Assembly: GCA_023409615.1 (NCBI GenBank)
Contig: JAEYRF010000010.1
Span: forward strand, 1 to 19,171
Direction: 5' to 3'
Origin: Bacillota bacterium
Lineage (GTDB): Bacteria; Bacillota; Clostridia; Acetivibrionales; DTU013
Length of the DNA stretch: 19,171 nt
Shown: positions 1 through 7,997 of the stretch, piece by piece
Position numbering within the stretch: position 1 is the stretch's first letter
Layout: each line of letters begins with the position of its first letter
Notes under the pieces: generated by a model
The model's database searches: none
The model's input: only the letters and a program-made list of their open reading frames with translations
Told to the model about the DNA's origin: nothing
Program-made: the position numbers and the translations under genes

Positions 1-896
1 ATCCTACAGTTGTTGGTCTTGACTCGAAACTGGACTTTATTCCGGCTGCAATAAGAGAGCGATCCTTCAGAGAATTTGGAGAAAATGCAGCAGGCATAAG
101 CGATGCAATGCTGCGGTTCAATAAACGGTTGATTGATGCGATTTATGATATCGTTCCTGCGGTCAAACCTCAGATGGCATATTACGAGATTTACGGAGCC
201 GATGGAATAAATGCTTTCTCTGAAACATGCGCCTATGCGCGTTCTAAGGGAATGCTGGTAATTGCGGATGGTAAGAGAAATGATATTGGAACAACTGCTC
301 AGGCTTACTCTGATGCATATCTGGGAGAGATAAAGATTGGAGATAAAAAACAGTCAATGTTTGAAATTGATGCGCTGACTGTTAATCCATACCTTGGATA
401 CGATGGAATCAAGCCTTTCGCTGAAGCCTGTGCTGAATATAATAAAGGGATTTTTATCCTTGTCAAAACGTCGAACAAATCCTCCGGACAACTGCAGGAT
501 CTGATCACAGATGACGGAAAATATATATATGAAAAAGTTGCCGAGCTGGTAAACGAATGGGGCAGCTCATTAGTCGGTCAGTATGACTACAGCAGTATTG
601 GCGCAGTAGTCGGCGCGACATGGCCTGAACAGGCGAAAGTATTGCGTGAAGTTATGAAAAAAGCCTATATATTGGTGCCGGGTTATGGTGCTCAAGGCGG
701 CACTGCAAAGGATGCGGTACAGTCCTTCAACAGTGACGGACTTGGCGCAATCATCAACGCATCGCGGAGCATCCTTTGTGCATGGAAATCCGAGCATTGG
801 TCCGGTAAATACAATGAAGACGCATTTGACATAGCAGCAAGAGCGGAAGCACTAAGAATGCGCGATGATATTAACAATGCATTAGAAGGCAAATAG
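1..896 (+). CDS. pyrF: Orotidine 5'-phosphate decarboxylase, 5' end outside window
   Basis: Decarboxylates OMP to UMP, the last step of de novo pyrimidine synthesis, in the cytosol. The reading frame is open from base 3 and reads PTVVGLDSKLDFIP before the first internal ATG at 108. That stretch matches the N-terminal strand of the long-form (group 2) enzymes, so the gene is cut by the window edge and does not start at 108. The catalytic motif D-x-K-R-x-D-I is present in ADGKRNDIGTT, with Asp at 267-269, Lys at 273-275 and Asp at 282-284. The C-terminal phosphate-binding part reads VPGYGAQGG, then a conserved INASRSI. The stop is TAG at 894-896 and carB begins 42 bases later, so the two are probably cotranscribed. 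The family assignment is very sure; only the first few residues are missing. Confidence 0.96.
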   Translation, partial: PTVVGLDSKLDFIPAAIRERSFREFGENAAGISDAMLRFNKRLIDAIYDIVPAVKPQMAYYEIYGADGINAFSETCAYARSKGMLVIADGKRNDIGTTAQAYSDAYLGEIKIGDKKQSMFEIDALTVNPYLGYDGIKPFAEACAEYNKGIFILVKTSNKSSGQLQDLITDDGKYIYEKVAELVNEWGSSLVGQYDYSSIGAVVGATWPEQAKVLREVMKKAYILVPGYGAQGGTAKDAVQSFNSDGLGAIINASRSILCAWKSEHWSGKYNEDAFDIAARAEALRMRDDINNALEGK

Positions 897-938
897 ATAG
901 GAAGGCCTTAACACTGAAGAATTCGAGGGGAGATTAGC

Positions 939-3900
939 ATGCCAAGACGTAATGATGTCAATAAAGTTATGGTGATTGGTTCAGGGCCTATTGTTATAGG
1001 ACAGGCTGCGGAATTCGATTATGCAGGGACGCAAGCTTGCCAGGCGCTCAAAGATGAGGGCGTGGAGGTAGTTCTGGTCAACAGTAATCCTGCTACGATC
1101 ATGACTGATAAAAGCATAGCCGACAATGTTTATATTGAGCCACTGAATGTTGAAACTCTTAGAAAAATCATAATTAAAGAAAAACCGGATAGCCTGCTTC
1201 CGACACTTGGAGGTCAAACAGGGCTCAATCTTGCGATGGAACTTGCAGAGTCCGGTTTCCTTAACGAAATGAGTGTTAAATTACTCGGAACTGCAACTGA
1301 AGCTATAAAAATGGCAGAAGACAGACAGGCGTTCAAAGACACTATGGAAAGCATCAATGAGCCCTGTATTGCAAGTAAAGTAGTCACATTGGTAAGTGAT
1401 GCGCTGGAATTTGCACATGAGATAGATTATCCTGTTATAGTCCGACCTGCCTATACTCTTGGTGGTACGGGAGGCGGGATTGCATATAATGACGCACAGC
1501 TGATCGAAATTGCCACAAACGGTCTGAGACTTAGCAGAGTAGGGCAGGCATTGATTGAAAAATGTATCTCAGGCTGGAAGGAAATCGAATATGAAGTTAT
1601 GCGTGATGGAAAAGGTAATGTGATCACAGTCTGTAATATGGAAAATATTGACCCGGTCGGTGTTCATACCGGAGACAGTATTGTTGTTGCTCCTACACAG
1701 ACCTTATCTGATAAAGAACATCAGATGCTGCGTACAGCCTCATTGAAGATCATTTCTGCCCTTGGTATTGAGGGCGGATGTAATGTGCAGTTCGCTCTGC
1801 ATCCCACAAGCTTTGAATATGCTGTAATAGAGGTCAATCCCAGAGTCAGCCGCTCATCAGCGCTTGCATCAAAAGCTACAGGATACCCGATTGCTAAGGT
1901 CGCGACAAAGATAGCTATCGGCTATTCACTCGATGAGATTCAAAATGCTGTCACCGGAAAGACCTTTGCATGTTTTGAGCCAACACTTGACTATATCGTT
2001 TTAAAAATACCGAAATGGCCATTTGACAAATTTGTCAAGGCTGAACGCACCTTGGGCACACAGATGAAGGCCACAGGTGAGATCATGTCCATCAGCAACT
2101 CGTTTGAGGCGGCACTGATGAAGGCCATTCGCTCACTTGAACTTAATATTTATACATTGGAACAGGATATTTATAAATCTTTGGATACTCCTGCAATCAT
2201 AAATAAGCTTAGTGATATAAATGACGAGAGAATATTTGTAATAGCCGAGGCCCTCAGAAGAGGTGTTACTGTTGAGAAAATCAACGAAATCACGAAGATT
2301 GACAATTTCTTCATAAATAAATTCAACGAGATAGTTGTGATGGAGGAGAGACTAAAGTCCTTCACTTTGGAGACATTATCGCCGGAATTGCTCAAAACGG
2401 CTAAAAAGCTCGGTTTCCCCGATGTTGTAATTGCAAAGTATACAGGAACCGATCGAAAAACGATAAGGGATTTGCGCCGTCGCTCCGGAATCGAAGTCAC
2501 ATACAAGATGGTTGATACCTGCGCCGCAGAGTTTGAAGCGATTTCACCCTACTACTATTCTACATACGACACTTTCAACGAGGTAATTAAATCCGACCGC
2601 AAAAAGATTCTGGTCATTGGCTCGGGACCGATCAGAATCGGTCAAGGCATCGAATTTGACTACTGTTCTGTTCACTCGGTCTGGGCACTGAAGGAACAAG
2701 GTTATGAAACCATTATCGCAAATAACAATCCTGAGACGGTCAGTACGGATTTTGACACCTCTGACAGGCTGTATTTTGAGCCGTTGACAATCGAGGACGT
2801 GGAAAACATTATAGAATGCGAAAAGCCGGAAGGCGTCATTGTACAGTTTGGCGGTCAGACTGCAATAAAACTTGTCAATGCTCTCAGCGAAAATGGTGTT
2901 AAGATTTTCGGCACTCAGGCATCAGATGTAGATGCCGCAGAAGACAGAGAGAAATTTGATGTGATTCTTGAAGAAGTCGGCATTCCGCGTCCTAAGGGAA
3001 AAACGGTCTACACTGTAGAACAAGCGCTGGAAGCAGCTAATGAACTGATCTATCCTGTACTTGTGAGGCCTTCCTACGTTCTTGGCGGCCAGGGAATGGA
3101 AATCGCTTACGGAGACAAGGATATTATCGAATTCATGGAGATAATAAACCGTGTGAAGCAGGAGCATCCAATCCTTGTCGATAAATATATGATGGGGAAG
3201 GAAATTGAAGTCGACGCTATCTGTGACGGTGAGAACATTCTGATCCCAGGGATCATGGAACACCTTGAACGTGCCGGTGTCCATTCCGGAGACAGTATTT
3301 CGGTCTATCCTGCAACATCGCTGAGTCAGGCCACAATACGAAAGATCGTTGAATATTCTGAAAAGCTGGCCAAAGCGCTGAATGTACTCGGTATGATCAA
3401 TATACAATATGTTCTGTACAACGACGAACTCTATGTTATAGAGGTTAACCCGAGGTCCAGCAGAACAGTCCCATATATCAGCAAAGTTACCGGCATTTCA
3501 ATGGTCAATATTGCCACAAAGCTGATGACAGGAAATAAATTGAGCGATTTTAAGTTTGGCACTGGTTTATATAGAGAAGCTGATTACGTTGCAATTAAAG
3601 TACCGGTATTCTCGTTTGAAAAGCTTCATGACGTTGACACTAGCCTTGGACCTGAAATGAAGTCTACAGGAGAAGTACTCGGGATCGGTAAAACATTTCA
3701 TGAGGCATTGTACAAAGGCATCGTAGCATCCGGCATGAAGCTTCCTGCAGAGGGCGGCGGAGTACTTATGACTGTAAGAGATTCCGATAAGACCGAATTG
3801 ATAAATATTGCTGAACAATTTGAAAAACTGGGCTTTGAATTGTGGGCTACGGGTAAAACGGCTAATATGCTTAACATGCACGGCATAGCAACCAATGCAG

Positions 3901-4151
3901 TAAAGAAAATAGACGAAGGCTCTCCGAACCTGTTGGATTTGATTTCTTCAGGCAGGATCAAGCTGGTTATAAATACACCGACTAAAGGACGCAAGCCTGA
4001 ACGTGACGGCTTCAAGATCAGACGTAAGGCTGTTGAGATGTCCATACCATGTCTGACATCGCTGGATACGGCGAAAGCAATCCTCGACTGCATAGAAGTG
4101 GAGAGAGCAAAAGATGAACTGGATGTCATTGAACTTGCTGTTTTTGATTAA
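939..4151 (+). CDS. carB: Carbamoyl-phosphate synthase large subunit
   Basis: Makes carbamoyl phosphate from bicarbonate, ammonia (supplied by the glutaminase subunit CarA) and two ATP. The 1070 residues match the usual family length. The two homologous halves are visible: [17 protein letters not shown] near residue 11 and [17 protein letters not shown] near residue 556. Each half has its own ATP-grasp domain, with ribose and metal-loop motifs [16 protein letters not shown] in the first and [16 protein letters not shown] in the second. The last ~130 residues form the MGS-like allosteric domain ([13 protein letters not shown]). The ATG at 939 is preceded by GAGGGGAG. No carA is seen downstream, so it is presumably upstream of the window or elsewhere. 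Its place between pyrF and pyrK suggests it serves pyrimidine synthesis. The stop is doubled (TAA then in-frame TGA). Confidence 0.98.
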   Translation: MPRRNDVNKVMVIGSGPIVIGQAAEFDYAGTQACQALKDEGVEVVLVNSNPATIMTDKSIADNVYIEPLNVETLRKIIIKEKPDSLLPTLGGQTGLNLAMELAESGFLNEMSVKLLGTATEAIKMAEDRQAFKDTMESINEPCIASKVVTLVSDALEFAHEIDYPVIVRPAYTLGGTGGGIAYNDAQLIEIATNGLRLSRVGQALIEKCISGWKEIEYEVMRDGKGNVITVCNMENIDPVGVHTGDSIVVAPTQTLSDKEHQMLRTASLKIISALGIEGGCNVQFALHPTSFEYAVIEVNPRVSRSSALASKATGYPIAKVATKIAIGYSLDEIQNAVTGKTFACFEPTLDYIVLKIPKWPFDKFVKAERTLGTQMKATGEIMSISNSFEAALMKAIRSLELNIYTLEQDIYKSLDTPAIINKLSDINDERIFVIAEALRRGVTVEKINEITKIDNFFINKFNEIVVMEERLKSFTLETLSPELLKTAKKLGFPDVVIAKYTGTDRKTIRDLRRRSGIEVTYKMVDTCAAEFEAISPYYYSTYDTFNEVIKSDRKKILVIGSGPIRIGQGIEFDYCSVHSVWALKEQGYETIIANNNPETVSTDFDTSDRLYFEPLTIEDVENIIECEKPEGVIVQFGGQTAIKLVNALSENGVKIFGTQASDVDAAEDREKFDVILEEVGIPRPKGKTVYTVEQALEAANELIYPVLVRPSYVLGGQGMEIAYGDKDIIEFMEIINRVKQEHPILVDKYMMGKEIEVDAICDGENILIPGIMEHLERAGVHSGDSISVYPATSLSQATIRKIVEYSEKLAKALNVLGMINIQYVLYNDELYVIEVNPRSSRTVPYISKVTGISMVNIATKLMTGNKLSDFKFGTGLYREADYVAIKVPVFSFEKLHDVDTSLGPEMKSTGEVLGIGKTFHEALYKGIVASGMKLPAEGGGVLMTVRDSDKTELINIAEQFEKLGFELWATGKTANMLNMHGIATNAVKKIDEGSPNLLDLISSGRIKLVINTPTKGRKPERDGFKIRRKAVEMSIPCLTSLDTAKAILDCIEVERAKDELDVIELAVFD

Positions 4152-4161
4152 TGAGACATTA

Positions 4162-4225
4162 GCTTACTAAAGCATTTGCTAACTAAAGCATTTGCTAACT
4201 AAAGGATATACTAGCTAAAGCAAAA
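4162..4225 (+). repeat. Four imperfect 16-bp tandem repeats in the carB-pyrK spacer
   Basis: Four consecutive 16-base units are visible: GCTTACTAAAGCATTT (4162-4177), GCTAACTAAAGCATTT (4178-4193), GCTAACTAAAGGATAT (4194-4209) and ACTAGCTAAAGCAAAA (4210-4225). Units 1 and 2 differ at one base; units 3 and 4 drift further. The array fills most of the 85-base spacer and ends at the pyrK ribosome binding site (AAGGAG, 4225-4230). Because 16 is not a multiple of 3 and each unit contains CTAA or CTAAA, the array puts stop codons in every frame. The function is unknown. It may be simple slippage or a remnant of a spacer expansion. Confidence 0.85.
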
Positions 4226-4236
4226 AGGAGACGGAA

Positions 4237-5022
4237 ATGGCTTATCAATTGCTGGACAGAATAGTTGGAATTGAACGTCTTACCGGGGAAATTTACGCAA
4301 TGACAGTGGAATCAGAGAAGATTTCAGAGGTTTCTGTCCCGGGACAGTTTGTCAATATCAAATGCTGTGAAGGAACACAGGCATTGCTTAGAAGGCCTAT
4401 AAGTATTTGCTCGGTTGACAGGAAGGCAGCGACATACAAACTTCTCTTTCAGAAGAAAGGCAGTGGTACAGAACTGCTGGCATGTAAAAAACAAGGGGAC
4501 ACACTTGATGTTTTAGGGCCACTTGGAAATGGGTTCGACATGAACATTAAATATAAACGTATTGCTGTTGTCGGTGGCGGAATAGGCGTCTTTCCTCTAT
4601 TGTTCCTGTTAAATGACAGTAAAGCGATCGTTAAAAGAACATATCTCGGATTTCGGGAAAAAAACCTGGTAGTGCTGGAAAATGAATTCCGGGATAGTTC
4701 CACTACGATGGAAATAACCACAGATGACGGCATTTATGGCACTGGAGGGTTTGTAACCGACATACTTGCAAGGGATCTGAGCATTGATAATATTGATATG
4801 ATATATGCCTGTGGTCCGACTGTCATGTTGAAAAAAATCGCAGATATCGCAAAGAAGACGGGGACTGAGTGTCAGCTGTCTCTTGAGCAGCGAATGGGCT
4901 GTGGCTTCGGCACATGTCTGGTGTGCGCCTGCAAAACACATGTTCAGGATGGGGATTGGCAATACAGCCACGTATGCAAGGATGGGCCGGTATTCAACAG
5001 CAGGGACATTATTTTTGATTAG
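4237..5022 (+). CDS. pyrK: Dihydroorotate dehydrogenase B, electron transfer subunit
   Basis: Passes electrons from the FMN of PyrD through a [2Fe-2S] cluster and FAD to NAD+. The 261 residues follow the ferredoxin-reductase fold: an N-terminal FAD domain with RRPISIC near residues 53-59, a nucleotide-binding domain with VVGGGIGVFPL near 112, the late motif YACGPTVML near 190, and a C-terminal cluster domain. The four cluster ligands are Cys222, Cys227, Cys230 and Cys247 (in RMGCGFGTCLVCAC and HVCKDGPVF), which is the spacing expected for PyrK. The start ATG has AAGGAG seven bases upstream. It lies directly before its partner gene pyrD, as is common in Firmicutes. Confidence 0.97.
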   Translation: MAYQLLDRIVGIERLTGEIYAMTVESEKISEVSVPGQFVNIKCCEGTQALLRRPISICSVDRKAATYKLLFQKKGSGTELLACKKQGDTLDVLGPLGNGFDMNIKYKRIAVVGGGIGVFPLLFLLNDSKAIVKRTYLGFREKNLVVLENEFRDSSTTMEITTDDGIYGTGGFVTDILARDLSIDNIDMIYACGPTVMLKKIADIAKKTGTECQLSLEQRMGCGFGTCLVCACKTHVQDGDWQYSHVCKDGPVFNSRDIIFD

Positions 5023-5037
5023 CCGGCATTCTCTGCT

Positions 5038-5075
5038 GCAGGCAAAAGTTATATTTATCTATGCTTGTTGCCTGC
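5038..5075 (+). repeat. Inverted repeat in the pyrK-pyrD spacer
   Basis: GCAGGCAA at 5038-5045 is the exact reverse complement of TTGCCTGC at 5068-5075. An inner AAG/CTT (5046-5048 with 5064-5066) can extend the stem past one bulged G, leaving a 15-base loop. No T-run follows, so it is not a rho-independent terminator. In mRNA it could act as a processing or stabilising hairpin between pyrK and pyrD. It may also be chance. Confidence 0.45.
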
Positions 5076-5100
5076 TGATTTGATTATAGAGATCTGACTT

Positions 5101-5106
5101 GGAGGG
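5101..5106 (+). promoter_or_regulatory. Ribosome binding site fixing the pyrD start
   Basis: GGAGGG lies four bases before the ATG at 5111. An in-frame TTG at 5099 overlaps this site and has no ribosome binding site of its own, so the ATG at 5111 is the start used here. Confidence 0.8.
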
Positions 5107-5110
5107 TAAA

Positions 5111-6037
5111 ATGAACGATATTGGTATCGACCTCAGCGTTGACATAGGAGGACTGAAGCTAACAAATCCGGTTATTGTCGCTTCAGGTACATTCGGTTTT
5201 GGCAGGGAGCATGCGCAATTCATTGATCTGAATGAGCTTGGCGGGATCAGTGTTAAAGGACTCACACTCAAGCCCCGTCAGGGAAACAAGCCTCCCAGAG
5301 TGGCAGAAACGCCCGCCGGTATGCTAAACAGTGTTGGTCTTCAAAATCCGGGAGTGAAGTATTTTATAGAGAACGAAATACCGTTTTTGAGGCAATATAC
5401 TACTGCGATTATCGCCAATATTGCAGGTAATACAATCGAAGAGTATTGTGAGATGGCTGAGCTCTTGTCTGAGGCTGACATTGATGCTATTGAGCTGAAT
5501 ATCTCCTGTCCGAATGTAAAGGCAGGATGTCTGGCATTTGGAAACACACCTGCGGGGACACATGAAATAACATCCCAGGTGAAAAGATTCTGTAAACAGC
5601 CACTCATTGTGAAATTGACACCAAATGTGGTGAGTATATCTGAGATAGCAATTGCAGCTGAAAATGCCGGAGCAGACGCTATATCGCTGATTAACACCCT
5701 GTTGGGGATGGCTGTTAATATCGAAACAAGAAGACCTGTTTTGGCAAATAATACAGGCGGATTATCAGGCCCTGCGGTCAAACCGGTGGCTGTCAGAATG
5801 GTCTATGAAGCTTCACAGGCAGTTAATATACCGATAATTGGCATGGGTGGGATCATGAATGGAAATGATGCAGTAGAATTTTTACTGGCAGGTGCAAGTG
5901 CTGTTATGGTCGGAACCGCAAGCCTGATTAGTCCCGATGCATGTATAAAAGTTCGTGACGGCATCAAACAATATATGCAGCGTCATCAGCTGCAGAGCAT
6001 TTCTGATATTACAGGCAGGCTCGAGTTAAACAGCTAA
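5111..6037 (+). CDS. pyrD: Dihydroorotate dehydrogenase B, catalytic subunit (class 1B)
   Basis: Oxidises dihydroorotate to orotate using FMN, and hands the electrons to PyrK, encoded just upstream. The protein has 308 residues from the ATG at 5111, a normal length for PyrDB. The N-terminus reads VDIGGLKLTNPVIVASGTFG. The substrate loop LNISCPNVK carries the class 1 catalytic cysteine, Cys133. The FMN phosphate site is near the end in IPIIGMGGI and GASAVMVGTA. The stretch NTLLGM followed by TGGLSGPAVKPVA is characteristic of the family. The presence of pyrK next door and the active-site Cys (instead of the Ser of class 2) both argue for the NAD+-linked heterotetramer. The gene is separated from pyrK by 88 bases and from the next gene by 101 bases. 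Confidence 0.97.
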   Translation: MNDIGIDLSVDIGGLKLTNPVIVASGTFGFGREHAQFIDLNELGGISVKGLTLKPRQGNKPPRVAETPAGMLNSVGLQNPGVKYFIENEIPFLRQYTTAIIANIAGNTIEEYCEMAELLSEADIDAIELNISCPNVKAGCLAFGNTPAGTHEITSQVKRFCKQPLIVKLTPNVVSISEIAIAAENAGADAISLINTLLGMAVNIETRRPVLANNTGGLSGPAVKPVAVRMVYEASQAVNIPIIGMGGIMNGNDAVEFLLAGASAVMVGTASLISPDACIKVRDGIKQYMQRHQLQSISDITGRLELNS

Positions 6038-6103
6038 GTATAGATGCTGATAAATTGTACACATGGCGTTGCACATTCGGGAGGAGTCCTGTAAGATAAT
6101 TAT

Positions 6104-6142
6104 ATGATAAATAAGGTTCTTTGGGATAAGGAGACAGGATGA
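6104..6142 (+). other. Possible 12-codon coupling ORF before the phosphatase gene
   Basis: An ATG at 6104 opens a 12-codon frame whose TGA overlaps the ATG of the next gene as ATGA (6139-6142). The purine-rich GGGAGGAG at 6079-6086 lies 17 bases upstream, too far for an ideal ribosome binding site. The overlap could couple translation to the downstream gene. A frame this short arises easily by chance. Confidence 0.2.
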
Positions 6143-6828
6143 AGACCAGACTGATTATTGTGCGGCATGCTGAAGCAGAGGGAAATAAAATCAGGCGCTT
6201 TCACGGATGGACCGATTCTGCACTGACAGAGCGTGGACATTTGCAGGCAGTTAGGGTTGCAGAAAGACTTAAGGACATGCCTGTTGATTTGATATATTCG
6301 AGCAGCTTGAAAAGAACTATGCAGACAGCCGGTTATATCGCAAAATCCAAAAACTTGCCTGTCAACGCTTCTGATGAATTGAAGGAAATAAACGGGGGAG
6401 ACTGGGAGGATCTTACGTGGAAAGAGCTTGAGGAAGGCTGGCCGGCCGACTATGATATATGGGATAATCGCCCCCATCTTCATAAGATGCCTGGTGGAGA
6501 ATCAATGACTGAATTTCATCAAAGGACTCTTAATGAAGTATTACATATTATAAATCAAAACCTTGGGAAGAATATTTGTATTGTAACGCATGGTACTGTG
6601 ATTCGTACTTTGATATGTCATTTCAGAACCTGTTCGCTTGAAGAAATGGTTAATGTGTCCTGGTGTGACAACACAGCAGTTACAATTATTGATTATGAAA
6701 ATGGTGAATTTTCCACTGTTGTCGAGGGAGATTCTTCTCACCTCGGAAGTGATCTTGGAACAATAGTTAATCAAGACTGGTGGGATGATTATATTAAAAA
6801 ATTCAATGGCAAGGAAGAGGAGAGATAA
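6139..6828 (+). CDS. Histidine phosphatase family protein (phosphoglycerate mutase-like)
   Basis: A 229-residue member of the histidine phosphatase superfamily, which includes cofactor-dependent phosphoglycerate mutases, CobC and various sugar and nucleotide phosphatases. The N-terminal motif reads VRHAEAEGN, where Arg9 and the nucleophile His10 are present and the usual RHG is RHA. Other expected residues are Arg at SSLKRTMQTA, Glu83 in the LKEINGGDWE segment, and the second catalytic His151 in IVTHGTVIR. It starts at ATG 6139 after AAGGAG (6128-6133). Its position between pyrD and a pyrE-like gene, with only two bases to the latter, places it firmly in the pyrimidine operon. Its substrate cannot be read from the sequence. 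A nucleotide or phosphosugar linked to pyrimidine metabolism is a reasonable guess from context only. Confidence 0.9.
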   Translation: MKTRLIIVRHAEAEGNKIRRFHGWTDSALTERGHLQAVRVAERLKDMPVDLIYSSSLKRTMQTAGYIAKSKNLPVNASDELKEINGGDWEDLTWKELEEGWPADYDIWDNRPHLHKMPGGESMTEFHQRTLNEVLHIINQNLGKNICIVTHGTVIRTLICHFRTCSLEEMVNVSWCDNTAVTIIDYENGEFSTVVEGDSSHLGSDLGTIVNQDWWDDYIKKFNGKEEER

Positions 6829-6830
6829 AA

Positions 6831-7682
6831 ATGTCTGATGATAAGCTGGTTCGATGGTTGTTTGATACAGGCGCAGTCAGGGTCTGCCCGGAAGGAAAGC
6901 CCTTCTGGTATACATCGGGAACGATCGGACCTTACTATATAAATACTCATTTTTTGTATGGAAGCGAAAAAAAGGCATTGAAATTACTTGAAAAGATTGA
7001 TGCTTTCAAGGCTGACAAGTTGAATTGCCCCGAGAAGCTGATCCCGTTAACCGAAGCGAACTATGATGAAGATGATATTTACAAAGGTCTTATCGATAGT
7101 ATGGTGGAGTTTATTCGCAACAATATCGATCTGGACAATATCAGCTATATTTCAGGCGGAGAAAGACGTGACTGGTTTTTCTCGCTGATCATTGCCAAAC
7201 TGCTGGGAAAGCCGCACATCACCATATATAAAGATTTGAGCTCTGTCATTACAGAAAACGGTGAGACCTGTCCCTCTGTATCTATAAATGGAGCGAAGGT
7301 GCTTCATATTGCCGATCTGATTACTGAAGCTTCCAGCTATGAAAGAGCCTGGATACCGGCAATAAAAAATATCTGCGGTGATCTGAGCTGCAGCGTTGTT
7401 GTTGTTGACAGGCTGCAGGGCGGAGGAGATCTGCTTGAGAAAAATGGCGTATGCTCCTTTGCCATGGTATCAATTGACAAGTCTTTCTTTGAAAATGCTC
7501 TTGGGATGGGGCTGATTACACGCGGACAATATGATTTGCTGCTGGAGTATACGGCAAATCCGCGGGAATCAATGAAAACCTTTCTAAGGGATAACCCGGG
7601 ATTCTTGGAAAGTGCGCTCGCATCTGACGACAAGACAAGGGAGCGCGCTCAATTGTGTATCGATAAAAAAATATACAGCTAA
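6831..7682 (+). CDS. pyrE: Orotate phosphoribosyltransferase, long clostridial type
   Basis: Probably joins orotate and PRPP to give OMP, the substrate of PyrF. The 283 residues are longer than the ~210 of classical PyrE. The N-terminus (VRWLFDTGAVRV, then FWYTSGTIGPYYINTHFLYG) resembles the substrate-binding start of OPRTs, and ISGGERRDWFFS with LLGKPHITIYK fits the phosphoribosyltransferase core. The segment that should bind PRPP reads LHIADLITEASSY (residues 158-170) in place of the usual D-D-V-x-T-T-G-G-S. A later VVVDRLQGGGD (about 190-200) resembles the DRxxGG hood segment. The ATG at 6831 has AGAGGAGA just upstream, inside the end of the phosphatase gene. The operon context supports PyrE, but the PRPP loop is divergent enough that the activity remains an inference. 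Confidence 0.82.
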   Translation: MSDDKLVRWLFDTGAVRVCPEGKPFWYTSGTIGPYYINTHFLYGSEKKALKLLEKIDAFKADKLNCPEKLIPLTEANYDEDDIYKGLIDSMVEFIRNNIDLDNISYISGGERRDWFFSLIIAKLLGKPHITIYKDLSSVITENGETCPSVSINGAKVLHIADLITEASSYERAWIPAIKNICGDLSCSVVVVDRLQGGGDLLEKNGVCSFAMVSIDKSFFENALGMGLITRGQYDLLLEYTANPRESMKTFLRDNPGFLESALASDDKTRERAQLCIDKKIYS

Positions 7683-7802
7683 TAATGCTGTAATTCATCA
7701 ACATCAGAAATATAGTGACGAACTAATATATATATACTCGCAATATACTGTGCTGCGAAACTAAAACATGTAGCATCGTAAAAAGCTCAATATATATACA
7801 TA
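7683..7802. other. AT-rich spacer without a recognisable gene
   Basis: After the pyrE stop there is no clear rho-independent terminator. The stretch contains two runs of alternating AT (around 7726-7737 and 7790-7799) and an A/T-rich block directly before the promoter at 7803 that could serve as an UP element. I see no open frame with a ribosome binding site here. Confidence 0.6.
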
Positions 7803-7831
7803 TTGACATTTGAAGCTGCAATCCATATAAT
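7803..7831 (+). promoter_or_regulatory. Consensus sigma-A promoter for the ABC transporter operon
   Basis: TTGACA at 7803-7808 and TATAAT at 7826-7831 both match the housekeeping consensus perfectly, and the spacer is exactly 17 bases. Transcription would start near 7838-7841 and give a leader of about 225 bases before the first permease start. So strong a promoter followed by a terminator fits attenuation rather than control of initiation. Confidence 0.88.
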
Positions 7832-7848
7832 TTCAATTAGCAAAAATA

Positions 7849-7859
7849 AAAGGAGGTGA
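7849..7859 (+). promoter_or_regulatory. Extended Shine-Dalgarno of the leader ORF
   Basis: AAAGGAGGTGA is a full 11-base complement of the 3' end of bacterial 16S rRNA (TCACCTCCTTT). The AGGAGG core ends eight bases before the ATG at 7865. This strongly suggests the short leader frame is translated. Part of it (7855-7863) can pair with CCTCTCACC at 7950-7958. Confidence 0.8.
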
Positions 7860-7864
7860 GAGGA

Positions 7865-7975
7865 ATGAAATGGACCAAATCCGTACAAATTGAAAATACT
7901 TCAGCTATTGCAAGGGGGAAGTCTGCCCTTTTTTCAGCCTGTTTTTTTACCTCTCACCGGAATCGTATAAGCTAA
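7865..7975 (+). CDS. Putative 36-residue leader peptide
   Basis: The frame runs from ATG 7865 to TAA 7973-7975 and is preceded by the extended Shine-Dalgarno. The peptide begins MKWTKSVQIENT and ends FFTSHRNRIS. It is hydrophilic at the start, with a short ALFSACFF segment, and I recognise no family. There is no run of a single amino acid such as Trp, His or Leu that would mark classical amino-acid attenuation. It lies between a perfect promoter and a strong terminator ahead of an ABC transporter, so I infer that its translation, more than its product, matters. The 7-T run at 7942-7948 falls in codons 26-28. The alternative is that the frame is fortuitous and the Shine-Dalgarno-like sequence is purely structural. 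Confidence 0.6.
   Translation: MKWTKSVQIENTSAIARGKSALFSACFFTSHRNRIS
7912..7934 (+). terminator. Weak terminator-like hairpin inside the leader ORF
   Basis: AAGGG (7912-7916) can pair with CCCTT (7926-7930) around a nine-base loop, followed by more T residues to 7934. Five pairs is a short stem, so termination here would be inefficient unless modulated. Confidence 0.3.
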
Positions 7976-7997
7976 TGATCTAATGTGCTTGTATTGG

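Noticed and set aside
2922..3407. A 161-codon open frame on the minus strand inside carB
   Set aside because: Antisense shadow of the conserved second half of CarB.
4162..4225. The 16-bp repeats as a CRISPR array
   Set aside because: The units are contiguous with no spacers, are too short, and no cas genes are present.
5099..5110. TTG 5099 as the pyrD start
   Set aside because: It overlaps the GGAGGG ribosome binding site, which is correctly spaced for ATG 5111.
6163..6170. RHA in place of RHG as a sign of an inactive phosphatase
   Set aside because: The catalytic Arg9, His10, Glu83 and His151 are all present, and the residue after the histidine varies among active family members.
7683..7802. 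A terminator for the pyrimidine operon
   Set aside because: No stem followed by a T-run is visible directly after pyrE. The only strong terminator lies at 7998-8035, beyond the new promoter.
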